DNA of 41,967 nucleotides from Pseudomonadota bacterium (lineage in GTDB: Bacteria; Pseudomonadota; Alphaproteobacteria; ATCC43930; CGMCC-115725). The stretch is taken from NCBI GenBank assembly GCA_021812165.1, contig JAKAOO010000004.1, forward strand, positions 1 to 41,967, written 5' to 3'. Shown here in pieces: positions 26,728 to 35,236 of the stretch. Numbering within the stretch: position 1 is the stretch's first letter; each line of letters begins with the position of its first letter. A model generated the notes under the pieces. It had not been told where the DNA came from and did no database searches. It saw nothing but the letters and a program-made list of their open reading frames with translations. Position numbers and translations under genes: made by a program.

Positions 26728-27516
26728 TCAGGCCTCACCTCCGCGCAAAAAATCGTCATAGGCGAGCGGCAGGAGACGGGCGAGACGCTCCGCCCAAATT
26801 GTTTCGCCCTCGCTTTCGGCGATGAGATCCTGGCGCAGTTCGATTTCGACATGGGGAAGGCCGCGCCGCTCGCCATGGCGGGGAATCGTGTAATCGGTGA
26901 GGTCGCTGACGCGATAGGGCTCGTTGTCGCCGACGAGGAGCCCTTCTTCCGCGCAGAGCCGGGCGAGAAGAAGGCGGGCGAGGCGCGGGTCGCGGTTATA
27001 GAGAACGCCTGCGTGCCAAGGCCGCGGGACGCCCTTGAAGATTGGCGTGAAGCTGTGGAGAGCGATGAGGACGCTCGCTCGGCCGCGGGCCTCGCGCTGG
27101 TCGAGCGCCGCGGCGATCGCCGTGTGATAGGGGCGGAAGATCGCCGCCCTTCGGCACTCCCGCTCCCTCTCGCCGAGGCCGCAATTGCCGGGGACCCTCG
27201 TGTTCTCGCTCACCTCGGGGATCGAGCTCGGGACTGCGGGGTCGCGGTTGCAGTCGATGACGAGCCGCGAATAGTTCTGAAGGACGAGCGGGGCGTCGAG
27301 CCTTTGCGAAAGAAGACGGCCGAGCCCGCCGATGCCGATATCCCAGGCGATGTGCCTGCGGCTTTCTTCTTCGCTGAGGCCGAGCCTCCCGAGCCGGCGC
27401 GGAAACGCGCGGCCCGCGTGATCGCAAACGAGAAAAAAGACGGAAGGGCCGTTTTCGTTGACGAGGAGGACCGGATCGGGGTCGCCCTCTTGGAGGAGCG
27501 CGCTCGCGGCCGTCAT
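26728..27516 (-). CDS. N-formylglutamate amidohydrolase family protein
   Basis: A 262-residue metal-hydrolase-like protein. VCDHAGRAFPRRLGRLGL (about 30-47), HIAWDIGIGGL (about 55), YSRLVIDCNRDP and VLIALHSFTPI (about 150) are the family blocks, with acids and histidines in the expected places. The family member HutG removes formate from N-formylglutamate in histidine breakdown; homologues with other N-acyl or N-formyl substrates are common. It starts 26 bp after the glutamine-synthetase-like stop on the same strand, so the two are one operon. No other hut gene is near, so a substrate tied to the adjacent ligase is more likely (inference). Confidence 0.82.
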   Translation of the reverse strand: MTAASALLQEGDPDPVLLVNENGPSVFFLVCDHAGRAFPRRLGRLGLSEEESRRHIAWDIGIGGLGRLLSQRLDAPLVLQNYSRLVIDCNRDPAVPSSIPEVSENTRVPGNCGLGERERECRRAAIFRPYHTAIAAALDQREARGRASVLIALHSFTPIFKGVPRPWHAGVLYNRDPRLARLLLARLCAEEGLLVGDNEPYRVSDLTDYTIPRHGERRGLPHVEIELRQDLIAESEGETIWAERLARLLPLAYDDFLRGGEA

Positions 27517-27542
27517 TTTCCAGCCCTGAGGCTCTCGAAGGG

Positions 27543-28817
27543 TCAATAGATTTCGGCGTAGTGCGCGCAAAGCTCGGCGGGCGACAAGGCGGCGACTTTC
27601 GAGGCTTCGACCCGTTTGAAGCGCAGATAGGCCTCGAGGTGCGCCGCGCCAAACCAGCCTCTTGCCTCTTCGCTCGCTTCTAGCCGATCGAGCGCCTCTT
27701 CGAGCTTGCCCGGCAGAGAGGGCGGGTTTTCCCGGTTCTCGGGCAGGGGCAGAGAACGGCGAATGCCGTCGGCGCCGGCGAAGATGACGGCTGCGAGAGC
27801 GAGATAGGGGGAAGCGGCAGCATCGCACGCGCGGAACTCGACATTGAACGCGCGCGCCTTCTCGGAGGCGCTTTCGGCCGCAAAGACCGGGCAGATGCGC
27901 AAGGAGGCGCCGCGATCCTGCTCGACGATGTCGATCCGGGTCGGCGCCCAGCGATCGGGGACAAGACGCAGATAAGAGACGGGCGAAGGCGCCGTGACGG
28001 CGGCGATCGCCGGAAGATGGTGGAGAACGCCGGCGAAAAAGTGCTGAGCCGGCTCGGAAAGGCCGAGCGGCGCGCCTTCGAGATAGGTCGCCGGATGGCC
28101 GGAGGCATCGCAAAGGCTCATATGGATGTGGACGCCGTTTCCCACCCCTTGCGCGTCGGGCTTCGGCGTAAAGACGGCGCGATGCCCGAGGCGATGCGCG
28201 GCGGCGCGCGCCATCTCGCGGGTGACGACCGCGCGGTCGGCGGCAACGAGCGCGGGGGCCGGCGCCACCGTCACCTCGAACTGGCGCGCCCCATATTCGG
28301 CGAGAAACGTATCGGGCGGGACGCCGGCCTCGCGAAGCGCGGCGACAAAGGCTTCGCCGAAGAGGCCTTGCCGGCGGAAAGCGCCGAGCGCATAGGCATC
28401 GCCCGGCCGCTCCTCGGTGCCGGTATAAAGAAACTCCTGTTCGAAAGCGGCGATCGCCTGAAGGCCGGCGGCGCTTTCGAGCTCCCTCGCCGCCCGGCGC
28501 AGGAACTCGCGCGGGCAGCATTCCCAGGGCGCGCCGTCGGTCGTGCAGATGTCGCCGAGGAAGAAATGCTCGACCGCCGAATCGTCGCCGAAATCGACCC
28601 GGACCTCGGCCTTCCGGTCGGGGACGATCATCAGATCGCCGGCGGTGCCGAACGGCGTGTCCCAGATCGGGCCCTGGGGCGACATCATGAGGTTGCTGCC
28701 GGTCCAGCCGACGCCCTTATGGAGCCGCGAGCCAAGCTCGCGCGCCGGAAACCCCTTCCCCCGCACATGCCCCGAGATGTCGCAGGTCGCGACAAAGATG
28801 AGTTCTTCCCGAATCAT
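27543..28817 (-). CDS. Glutamine synthetase-like ligase (GlnT/PuuA-type)
   Basis: A 424-residue protein with the glutamine synthetase fold. The metal-binding glutamates appear in FEQEFLY (near 125), the phosphate/metal block in GNGVHIHMSLCD, and the C-terminal VEFRACDAAASPYLALAAVI corresponds to the conserved ExRxxDxxxNPY with N replaced by S. The adenylylation-site motif of GlnA is absent. Such proteins gamma-glutamylate amines (PuuA, IpuC) or other acceptors. GGGAGG lies directly upstream of the ATG. The partner hydrolase downstream suggests a pathway through an N-glutamyl or N-formyl intermediate. It is not housekeeping GlnA. Confidence 0.85.
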   Translation of the reverse strand: MIREELIFVATCDISGHVRGKGFPARELGSRLHKGVGWTGSNLMMSPQGPIWDTPFGTAGDLMIVPDRKAEVRVDFGDDSAVEHFFLGDICTTDGAPWECCPREFLRRAARELESAAGLQAIAAFEQEFLYTGTEERPGDAYALGAFRRQGLFGEAFVAALREAGVPPDTFLAEYGARQFEVTVAPAPALVAADRAVVTREMARAAAHRLGHRAVFTPKPDAQGVGNGVHIHMSLCDASGHPATYLEGAPLGLSEPAQHFFAGVLHHLPAIAAVTAPSPVSYLRLVPDRWAPTRIDIVEQDRGASLRICPVFAAESASEKARAFNVEFRACDAAASPYLALAAVIFAGADGIRRSLPLPENRENPPSLPGKLEEALDRLEASEEARGWFGAAHLEAYLRFKRVEASKVAALSPAELCAHYAEIY

Positions 28818-28989
28818 CCGGCCTCCCTATTTTCGCCGCGCGGAGTGTAACGGGGGCCGCGGCCAACCGAAATAGGGGTCATTGAGGCGCTCGGGAGCGC
28901 TGGGGACAGGACTTTGATCACTGGGCATGGGTGCCAATCAAAGCCCCGTCGGCCGCGTGGGACCTGGAGATACACCCGCGCCCGGGGAA

Positions 28990-29060
28990 GATTGCCTCGT
29001 CGCGGAGTTTATCCTCGGGCCGCGCGAAGCGCGGACCCGTGGGCTCCTCGCAAAGACAAC
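28990..29060. repeat. Palindromic intergenic repeat, half copy in reverse orientation
   Basis: The sequence GATTGCCTCGTCGCGGAGTT ... CCCGTGGGCTCCTCGCAAAG is the reverse complement of the right half of the 25942-26084 element, with scattered mismatches; the other half is missing. It ends three bases before the pyrF stop and may supply the transcript's 3' hairpin through its CCGCGCGAAGCGCGG core. Confidence 0.65.
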
Positions 29061-29063
29061 CCT

Positions 29064-29807
29064 TCATTGTGGGGCATTGCCTTCCGCCGCGCGGCGCATT
29101 TCTTCGATGATCCGCGCCGCGGCTTGCGCCGGGTCCGCGCTTCTGATGATGGGGCGGCCGACGATCAGGTAATCGGCGCCGGCGGCGATCGCCTCGGCCG
29201 GGGTCGCCGCCCGTTTGTGGTCGTCGGATCGGGTGCCCGCGGGCCGCACCCCCGGCGTCGCGACGAGAAGCTGCGGGGAGCCCGCGAGACGGCGCAGCTC
29301 GTCGGGGTTGTCGCGAGGGGCCGCGATGATGCCGTCGCAACCGCAAAGCGCCGCGAGCCTCGCGCGGCGGCGCACCAGTTCCGCGACGCTTGCCTGAGAC
29401 CCGAGATCCTCGAGCCCTTCCTCGCCGAGGCTCGTCAAGACCGTAATCGCAAAGATCTTGAGCCCCGAATCCGCTCTTCCCTCGCACGCTCTCTTCATGA
29501 TCTCGCCGTCGCCGTGGACGGTGAGGAAGGAGACGCCGCGCTCGGCCGCGCGCCTCACCCCCTCTTTCACGGTCTCGCCGATGTCGAACATCTTCGCGTC
29601 GAGAAAGATCTTCTTTCCCTGCCGCAAAAGCTCGGCGAGGAGCCCGTCGAATCCTTCCGCGAAGAGGAGCCACAGGCCGAGCTTCAGAAAGCCGGCGACG
29701 CCGTCGAGGCGCGCGGCAAGTTCTCGCGCCTCGCGAATGCTCGGCACATCGAGCGCAACGATGAGACGATCCTCGATTTTTTGCGGAAGGTTGCGTGGAG
29801 CCGTCAT
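29064..29807 (-). CDS. pyrF: Orotidine 5'-phosphate decarboxylase
   Basis: A 247-residue TIM barrel that makes UMP from OMP. The first strand IVALDVPS and the catalytic block KIFLDAKMFDIGETV (D, K and D, near residues 66-80) are present; most bacteria have DIPNTV where this has DIGETV. The phosphate-binding loop is VATPGVRPAG and the C-terminal YLIVGRPIIRSADP is canonical. The ATG at 29807 has no clear ribosome site. It is divergent from the Rid gene, with 79 bp between, so the promoters of both lie there. Confidence 0.93.
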   Translation of the reverse strand: MTAPRNLPQKIEDRLIVALDVPSIREARELAARLDGVAGFLKLGLWLLFAEGFDGLLAELLRQGKKIFLDAKMFDIGETVKEGVRRAAERGVSFLTVHGDGEIMKRACEGRADSGLKIFAITVLTSLGEEGLEDLGSQASVAELVRRRARLAALCGCDGIIAAPRDNPDELRRLAGSPQLLVATPGVRPAGTRSDDHKRAATPAEAIAAGADYLIVGRPIIRSADPAQAAARIIEEMRRAAEGNAPQ

Positions 29808-29886
29808 GAGGGCGTCAATAGCATCTCGGGCCGCCCGTGAGGAGGGCCGCCGGCAGGGATCGCTGGGGCGAGAAAGGAAGGCTTCG

Positions 29887-30291
29887 ATGGCGAAGGAAGG
29901 GGTGCGTTCGGAAAGGCTCGCTCAGCCGAGCGGGCATTTCTCGCCGGCAATCGCGGTTGCGGCGAAAGGCCGGCTCGTCTTCATCTCGGGCATGACGGCG
30001 CGCGGCGGCGACGGCTCCATCGTCGGCCGCGGCGAGATCGAGGCGCAAACGCGCCAGGTCTGCGAAAACCTCAAGGCTGCGGTCGAGGCGGCGGGGGGTA
30101 GCCTCGCCGACATCTGCCGGGTCGACGTCTATGTGCGCAACATGGAGCATTTCGACGCGATCCACCGGGTGCGGCGCGCCTATTTCCCGGATCCTCCGCC
30201 GGCCTCGACAATGGTCGAGGTGACGAAGATGACTTCGCCCGACGCCCTCATCGAGATGAGCGCGATCGCGGTCGTTGGCGAGCGCGAATGA
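29887..30291 (+). CDS. RidA/YjgF-family protein without the archetypal arginine
   Basis: A 134-residue protein of the Rid fold. [47 protein letters not shown] and [11 protein letters not shown] are the family segments. The key arginine of RidA, in PARSxVEV, is missing: here the site reads [10 protein letters not shown]. Members that lack it (Rid4-7 types) have no imine/enamine deaminase activity in known cases and are often tied to catabolic genes. The ATG follows GAAAGGAAGG. It precedes the D-glutamate operon by 269 bp. Confidence 0.85.
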   Translation: MAKEGVRSERLAQPSGHFSPAIAVAAKGRLVFISGMTARGGDGSIVGRGEIEAQTRQVCENLKAAVEAAGGSLADICRVDVYVRNMEHFDAIHRVRRAYFPDPPPASTMVEVTKMTSPDALIEMSAIAVVGERE

Positions 30292-30504
30292 GCCCTCGCC
30301 CCGAGGGTCGAGCGGTGTCGCCCGGCGCTCCTCGCCCGACGGCAAGATCCGCATCTCCTGTTGCACTGTGGTTTGCACTTTTCCGGCCGATCGAGCGCCA
30401 TACTCTCTTTTGGCCTGTCGCACCCCGGCAGTTCCGGGGGTCTCGGCGACGGCGTTCGTCGAAACTGCGGAAGGCGGGTGAAAGGAGGGGTGCGCCCTCG
30501 TTTT

Positions 30505-30533
30505 TTGACCTCCGCGCACGATCCTTGTACGAT
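30505..30533 (+). promoter_or_regulatory. Sigma70-type promoter candidate for the D-glutamate operon
   Basis: TTGACC (30505-30510) and TACGAT (30528-30533) are separated by exactly 17 bases. This is five of six and four of six matches to the consensus. Transcription would start near 30540, about 20 bases before the DUF1445 gene's ATG, so the leader is very short. It is the best promoter match I found in the window. Confidence 0.5.
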
Positions 30534-30560
30534 CCTCGCGCATCTTGGGCGAGGCAAGCG

Positions 30561-31361
30561 ATGAGCGCCAAGGATAGGCAGAGCATCGAAGCGGGAGAAA
30601 GCGAACGCCGGCGGATCCGCAACGGCGAACTCAAGGGTCCGACGGCGGGGCTTGCGCCCGGCAACGTGCAGGCGAACCTCGTCATCCTGCCGCAAGCGCT
30701 CGCCCACGATTTCCTGCGCTTTGCCCAGGCGAACCCGAAGCCCTGCCCGGTGCTCGCGGTCTCCGAACCCGGCGATCCGCGTCTGCCGAGCCTCGGCGAC
30801 GATCTCGATATCCGCACCGATCTGCCGCGCTACCGCGTCTGGCGGAAGGGCGAGCTCGTGGACGAGCCCTGCGATCTCAAAAGCGTCTGGCGCGAGGATC
30901 TCGTCAGCTTTGCGCTTGGCTGCTCCTTTTCGTTTGAAACCGCCCTGCTCGAAGAGGGGATCGAGCTTCGCCACATGACGTGCGGGTCGAACGTGCCGAT
31001 GTACCGGACCAGCATCCCCTGCACGCCGGCCGGTCCCTTTCACGGTCCTCTCGTCGTCTCGATGCGGCCCTTGCGGCCGGAGGATGCGATCCGCGCGATC
31101 CAGATCACCTCGCGTTTTCCCGCCGTTCACGGCGCGCCGGTGCATCTTGGCCTCCCCGAAATGATCGGCGTCAGAAACCTCGACAAGCCCGATTACGGGG
31201 ATGCGGTGCCGGTGCGCAGCGACGAGCTGCCGATCTTTTGGGCCTGCGGCGTCACCCCGCAAGCCGTCATCGCCACCGTCAAGCCCGAATTTTGCGTCAC
31301 CCACGCTCCGGGCTCGATGCTCGTCACCGATTTGCGCAATTCGAAGCTCGCGGCTCTTTGA
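30561..31361 (+). CDS. D-glutamate cyclase N-terminal-type protein (DUF1445, putative hydro-lyase)
   Basis: A 266-residue protein matching the DUF1445/YcsI family along its whole length. It contains [63 protein letters not shown] and a closing [10 protein letters not shown]. In vertebrates this domain is the N-terminal half of D-glutamate cyclase (DGLUCY), fused to a DUF4392 domain; here the halves are separate adjacent genes. The expected reaction is D-glutamate to 5-oxo-D-proline. The ATG at 30561 follows GGGCGAGGCAAG and is favoured over an upstream start near 30288. It is the first gene of a six-gene operon. Confidence 0.88.
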   Translation: MSAKDRQSIEAGESERRRIRNGELKGPTAGLAPGNVQANLVILPQALAHDFLRFAQANPKPCPVLAVSEPGDPRLPSLGDDLDIRTDLPRYRVWRKGELVDEPCDLKSVWREDLVSFALGCSFSFETALLEEGIELRHMTCGSNVPMYRTSIPCTPAGPFHGPLVVSMRPLRPEDAIRAIQITSRFPAVHGAPVHLGLPEMIGVRNLDKPDYGDAVPVRSDELPIFWACGVTPQAVIATVKPEFCVTHAPGSMLVTDLRNSKLAAL

Positions 31362-31383
31362 TCTTATTCCGCATCCGAAGGAG

Positions 31384-32355
31384 ATGGAGAGCGCGCTCCC
31401 CCTCGTCGATCGCATCGAGCGTCTGATCGAGGTCGATGTCGGGCGCAACATGGGGGCGCTTTTCGCGGCGGCGAAGGGCGGGCTCAAAAGCGCCGCGTTG
31501 GCGCTCGCGGCGGCAAGGCCCGGGGCGGCAAGGCCCGGGGCGGCAAGGCCCGGGGTAGCAGGGTCCGGGGTAGCAGGGTCCGGAGCGGTCGGGATCCTCA
31601 CCGGATTTTTCGTCCCCGAAGGCGCGCCGCCGGCGGCCGAAACGGACGGCCCGGTCGGCGCCGCGCTTTTGGCAAGAGGCCTCGACTTGGTCGGCATCCG
31701 CTGCCGCCTCGCCACCGACGAACCGTGCCGCAGCGCCTGCGCCGCCGCTCTCGACGCGGCGGAGGCAAAGGCCGCGCTCGACATCGCGCCGTTGGGGCGG
31801 CCTCCTGACGCCGTCGTCGAAGCGTGGCGGGAAGCAGGCATCGAGTTTGCGATTTCCATCGAGCGCTGCGGGAAGGGCGCCGACGGGGCGCCGCACAATA
31901 TGCGCGGCCGCGATATCAGCGCGCACACGGCGCCGCTCGACGCGCTTTTTCTCGCCGGCCCCTGGGAGACGATCGGGATCGGCGACGGCGGCAACGAGAT
32001 CGGGATGGGAGCGCTGCCGCGCGACCTCGTCGCACGCCACGTCGTGGGCGGCAACGTCATCGCTTGCGCTACTGCGGCCAAGCACCTGATCGTCGCCGGG
32101 GTTTCGAATTGGGGCGCCTATGCGCTTTTGGGCGCGCTTGCGGCGCTGCGCGAGGAGTGGCGCCAAAGACTTCTCTCCTGCCTCGACGAAGCGCTCGACC
32201 AGAGGATCCTCGAGGCAACCGTGCGGCAAGGGCCCGCCGTCGACGGCGTCTCTCTCCAACAAAGGCTGACCGTCGACGGCCTGCCGCCCGCGCGCCATCA
32301 CCAGGTTCTTCGCTCCATTCGCGCGCTCGTCGAGGATGGCCGTGCGCGCTCATGA
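31384..32355 (+). CDS. D-glutamate cyclase C-terminal-type protein (DUF4392)
   Basis: A 323-residue protein of the DUF4392 family, homologous to the C-terminal half of human DGLUCY. Family blocks are GILTGFFVPEGAPPAAETDG, FAISIERCG, the glycine-rich TIGIGDGGNEIGMG and AGVSNWGAYALLGAL. The DUF1445 gene ends 22 bp before it. The ATG at 31384 has AAGGAG directly before it, too close for a normal ribosome site, which suggests coupling with the upstream gene. Its start is followed by five copies of a 15-base repeat (31513-31587) encoding ARPGA-type pentapeptides. The 3' end overlaps murL by 20 bases. Confidence 0.85.
   Translation: MESALPLVDRIERLIEVDVGRNMGALFAAAKGGLKSAALALAAARPGAARPGAARPGVAGSGVAGSGAVGILTGFFVPEGAPPAAETDGPVGAALLARGLDLVGIRCRLATDEPCRSACAAALDAAEAKAALDIAPLGRPPDAVVEAWREAGIEFAISIERCGKGADGAPHNMRGRDISAHTAPLDALFLAGPWETIGIGDGGNEIGMGALPRDLVARHVVGGNVIACATAAKHLIVAGVSNWGAYALLGALAALREEWRQRLLSCLDEALDQRILEATVRQGPAVDGVSLQQRLTVDGLPPARHHQVLRSIRALVEDGRARS
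31513..31587 (+). repeat. 15-bp in-frame tandem repeat, five units, inside the DUF4392 gene
   Basis: Units: GCAAGGCCCGGGGCG twice, GCAAGGCCCGGGGTA, GCAGGGTCCGGGGTA and GCAGGGTCCGGAGCG. They translate as ARPGA, ARPGA, ARPGV, AGSGV and AGSGA, a flexible glycine/alanine/proline linker just before the family's GILTGFF segment. Because 15 is a multiple of 3, copy-number change keeps the frame. Neighbouring units are the most alike, as expected of replication slippage. Confidence 0.95.
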
Positions 32356-33670
32356 TTTCGTCTTTGCGGGTTACGCCTTCGATCAAGCGCCATCGTGCCT
32401 TTCCCTGCGCTATCGCTACGAAGGGGGGCCGAGCTTCGAAGAAAGGGTGTTTTTCGACTTTGCGGGCCGCGCCTTGTCGCCCCCGGAAGAGGAAGCGCTC
32501 GACCGCGTCTTTCGGCTGATCCTCCTCCTCTCGGGGGTCAGCTATTACAAGGCCTTTGCTCCGCAGAGACTGGTCTCTGAGGCGTTCCCGATCGATGCGC
32601 CGACGGCGGCTTTTGTCGAAAAGTTCTACCGGAAAGGCTTGGCCGAGTTCGCCTTCAAGAACGGAATTTCGCTCGCCGAGCGCCCCTCCTTCGAGACCGC
32701 GAGCCTCGAACCGCCGGCGCCGGTCTCCCTCGACCTGCCGCGTCGAAGCCTGGTGCCGGTTGGAGGCGGCAAGGATTCGATCGTGACGCTCGAATGCCTC
32801 AAAAAGGCGGGCGAGCCTCTCCTCCTTTTTGCGGTAGGCGATGCCGAACCGATCGCTGAGACCATCGCCGCCTCGGGGCTTCCTGCCGTTCGCGCCCGCC
32901 GCCGGCTCGATCCCGCGATTTTCGCTCTCAATCGAAAGGGCGCGATGAACGGCCATGTGCCGGTCACCGGGATCCTGTCGGGAATCGCGCTCGCCGCGGC
33001 CATTCTCAAAGGCGCCGACCGGGTCGTGATGGCGAACGAGCATTCGGCGAGCGCCGGCAACCTCGTGATCGACGGCGTCGAGATCAATCACCAGTTCAGC
33101 AAATCCTTCGAATTCGAAAGGGATTTCTCGAACTATATCGAGCGCGCGGTCGGAAAAGGGCTCGGTTATTTCTCGCTTTTGCGGCCGTTGTCCGAAATCG
33201 CGATCGCCGCGCGTTTTTCGCGCTTCCCCCAATATTTCGAGAAATTCCGGAGCTGCAACGCCGCCTTTCGGCAAGACCCGAAGGTGCGAGCGGAAGGGTG
33301 GTGCGGGAATTGCCCGAAGTGCCGGTTCGTCTTCCTGGCGCTCGCCCCCTTTCTCGCAAAGAGGGATCTCATCGCGATTTTCGGGCGCGATCTCTTGGCA
33401 GAGCCGGAACAGCTGGCGGGCTTTCGCGCCCTTTGCGGCCTCGGCGACTGGAAGCCCTTCGAATGCGTCGGCGAAGTCTCCGAAAGCGCCGCGGTCGTCG
33501 CCCATCTCGCGGCGCAAAAGGAATGGGAGAGCGAGCCCGTTTTGCGGGAATTGGCGGCTGATCTTCGTTCTTCCCGGCAGGAACTCGCCGATTTTTCGAG
33601 CCTCTTTCCGAACCGGCACCCCCATCGCGTGCCGGAAGCCTATCTTCAGATGCTTGATGCGTGCCGCTGA
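32336..33670 (+). CDS. murL: UDP-N-acetylmuramoyl-L-alanyl-L-glutamate epimerase
   Basis: A 444-residue protein of the MurL family. An ATP-binding loop of the PP-loop type, LVPVGGGKDSIVTLE, is at about 139-153. MANEHSASAGNLVIDG lies near 230, and a cysteine cluster GWCGNCPKCRFVFLAL near 320 is probably a metal or structural site. MurL epimerises the terminal L-glutamate of UDP-MurNAc-L-Ala-L-Glu to D-glutamate in the alternative route known from Xanthomonas. Its partner MurD2 follows at once, overlapping by 14 bases, which makes the assignment strong. The start overlaps the DUF4392 gene by 20 bases. Confidence 0.9.
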   Translation: MAVRAHDFVFAGYAFDQAPSCLSLRYRYEGGPSFEERVFFDFAGRALSPPEEEALDRVFRLILLLSGVSYYKAFAPQRLVSEAFPIDAPTAAFVEKFYRKGLAEFAFKNGISLAERPSFETASLEPPAPVSLDLPRRSLVPVGGGKDSIVTLECLKKAGEPLLLFAVGDAEPIAETIAASGLPAVRARRRLDPAIFALNRKGAMNGHVPVTGILSGIALAAAILKGADRVVMANEHSASAGNLVIDGVEINHQFSKSFEFERDFSNYIERAVGKGLGYFSLLRPLSEIAIAARFSRFPQYFEKFRSCNAAFRQDPKVRAEGWCGNCPKCRFVFLALAPFLAKRDLIAIFGRDLLAEPEQLAGFRALCGLGDWKPFECVGEVSESAAVVAHLAAQKEWESEPVLRELAADLRSSRQELADFSSLFPNRHPHRVPEAYLQMLDACR

Positions 33671-35003
33671 TCTCGGTTCGAAACGGGTGGCAATCTGGGG
33701 CCTCGGGCGCGAAGGGCAGGCAGCCATTCGTTTTTTGCGCCGGCATCACCCGGATCTGCCGCTGTTCCTTCTGGACGATGCCGAGGATCCTCGCCTCCTC
33801 GAAGGGATCGGCGGCGCGATCGAACCCTTTTTCGGAAAAGAGGCGATCGGCCGCGCACTTCCCCGGGTCGAGGTCATCGTCAAATCGCCGGGAGTGAGCC
33901 TCTACCGCCCGGAGATCGCGGCGGCTCGCGCGAGCGGCGTCAAGATCACATCCCTCCTCAATCTCTGGTTCGCCGAGCCGAGAAGGGCGGCGGCGATTTG
34001 CGTTACCGGCACGAAAGGCAAGAGCACGACGGCCTCCCTTCTCGCCCATCTTTTGACCGCAGAGGGCCGGAAGGTCGCGCTCGCCGGCAATATCGGCGTG
34101 GCGATCACCGATATCGAGCAGGAAGCAGTCGAATTCGTCGTCGTCGAGGTGTCGAGCTATCAAGCCGCCGATTTCACGGGAAAGCCCGATGTTGCGCTTT
34201 TGACCGCGCTCTTTCCGGAGCATCTCGATTGGCATGGCGGGCTCGAAAACTATTACCGCGACAAGCTTCGGCTTCTGGGACGGGCGCGCCCGCGGATTCT
34301 TCCTGCGTCGGCCCTCGCCATCGCCGCGCGGTTTCTTCCGCCCGCAGAGACGGGCGCGTGCGTTTTCGACGAAGAAGGCGCGCTCCACGCGCGCGACGGC
34401 GCAATTTTCGACGGCGCCACCCGCATCGGCGAGATCGCGAACGCCTATCTGCGCCGCCGCCACAACGCTTCGAACCTTTGCGCCGCGCTCGCCGCCTTGA
34501 AGCTTTACGGCGGCGATCTCGGGCGAGCGCTCGAAGCGACGGCCGACTTTGCGGGATTGCCGCACCGGCAGGAGGAGCTCGGTCTTGCGGGCGGCGTCCT
34601 TGCCGTAGACGACAGCATCTCGACGACGCCCGAATCGGCACTGGCGGCGCTCGAAGCGTATGAAGGGCGCGACATTACCGTGATTCTCGGCGGCCATGAC
34701 CGCGGCATCGATTATGGGAAGCTCGTCGAGGCGCTGCTGCGGGGAGCGGCGAGGAGGGCGATCTGCGTTGGCGAGGCCGGAAGGCGAATTTATGCCGAGG
34801 CGACGCGAGGCGGCGGGCGGCAAGAGGGCGCCCTCTTTTTCGAAGCCTCTTCCATGGCGGAAGCGGTGGCGCAGGCGAAGAACCTCACTGCGAAGGGCGG
34901 AGTGATCTTGCTCTCCCCGGCCGCGCCGAGCTATGGGCAATACCGCGATTTTATCGAACGCGGCCGGGATTTTGCGGTTCGGATCGGACTTCCTTGGCGA
35001 TGA
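33657..35003 (+). CDS. murD2: UDP-N-acetylmuramoyl-L-alanine--L-glutamate ligase (MurD2)
   Basis: A 448-residue Mur ligase. The ATP loop VTGTKGKSTTAS is at residues 116-127. VVEVSSYQAADF and FPEHLDWHGGLENYYRDK are the central-domain signatures, and AVDDSISTTPESALAALEAY is the C-terminal DDS(I/K)xTxxxS block. Its position after murL indicates the L-glutamate-specific MurD2 rather than MurD; sequence alone does not fix glutamate chirality. It ligates L-Glu to UDP-MurNAc-L-Ala, and MurL then inverts it. I chose the ATG at 33657 over a TTG one codon earlier. The stop overlaps the lipoprotein ATG (ATGA). Confidence 0.88.
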   Translation: MRAADLGSKRVAIWGLGREGQAAIRFLRRHHPDLPLFLLDDAEDPRLLEGIGGAIEPFFGKEAIGRALPRVEVIVKSPGVSLYRPEIAAARASGVKITSLLNLWFAEPRRAAAICVTGTKGKSTTASLLAHLLTAEGRKVALAGNIGVAITDIEQEAVEFVVVEVSSYQAADFTGKPDVALLTALFPEHLDWHGGLENYYRDKLRLLGRARPRILPASALAIAARFLPPAETGACVFDEEGALHARDGAIFDGATRIGEIANAYLRRRHNASNLCAALAALKLYGGDLGRALEATADFAGLPHRQEELGLAGGVLAVDDSISTTPESALAALEAYEGRDITVILGGHDRGIDYGKLVEALLRGAARRAICVGEAGRRIYAEATRGGGRQEGALFFEASSMAEAVAQAKNLTAKGGVILLSPAAPSYGQYRDFIERGRDFAVRIGLPWR

Positions 35004-35236
35004 CAAAGAGCCGCCGCCTCCTTTTTCTTCTTCTGCTCGCGGGATTGTCGGCCTCCTGTTCGAGCGCGCCGGCCATTCTCGTTCGAGGCGACGCGAAATC
35101 GGCCGATGTCGCCTATCGCGGCGACCTCGCGGCCGCCACCGCCATCGCCAGGCGGCATTGCGCCCGCTACCAGCGCGTTCCCCGGCTTCTCGGAGCCGAC
35201 ATCGGCACCGCCTATTTCAACTGCGTGAGGCCGTGA
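35000..35236 (+). CDS. Small lipoprotein, unknown function
   Basis: A 78-residue protein. The signal LLFLLLLAGLSASC carries a lipobox with cysteine at position 20 (LSAS-C, acceptable though S at -3 is less common). The mature part is about 58 residues, with two cysteines in ARRHCARY and YFNCVRP that could form a disulfide in the periplasm. The spacing A-x-x-x-C-x-x-Y ... Y-F-x-C resembles a class of small rhizobial lipoproteins of unknown role. It overlaps murD2 and the MFS gene by four bases each, so it is translated with the operon. A cell-wall role is inference from context. Confidence 0.78.
   Translation: MTKSRRLLFLLLLAGLSASCSSAPAILVRGDAKSADVAYRGDLAAATAIARRHCARYQRVPRLLGADIGTAYFNCVRP

Noticed and set aside
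31513-31587. CRISPR-like array
   Set aside because: Units are 15 bp, directly adjacent, without spacers and in frame in a gene; it is a minisatellite.
32069-33727. 552-codon minus-strand frame over murL
   Set aside because: Antisense shadow; murL on the plus strand has clear motifs and operon overlaps.
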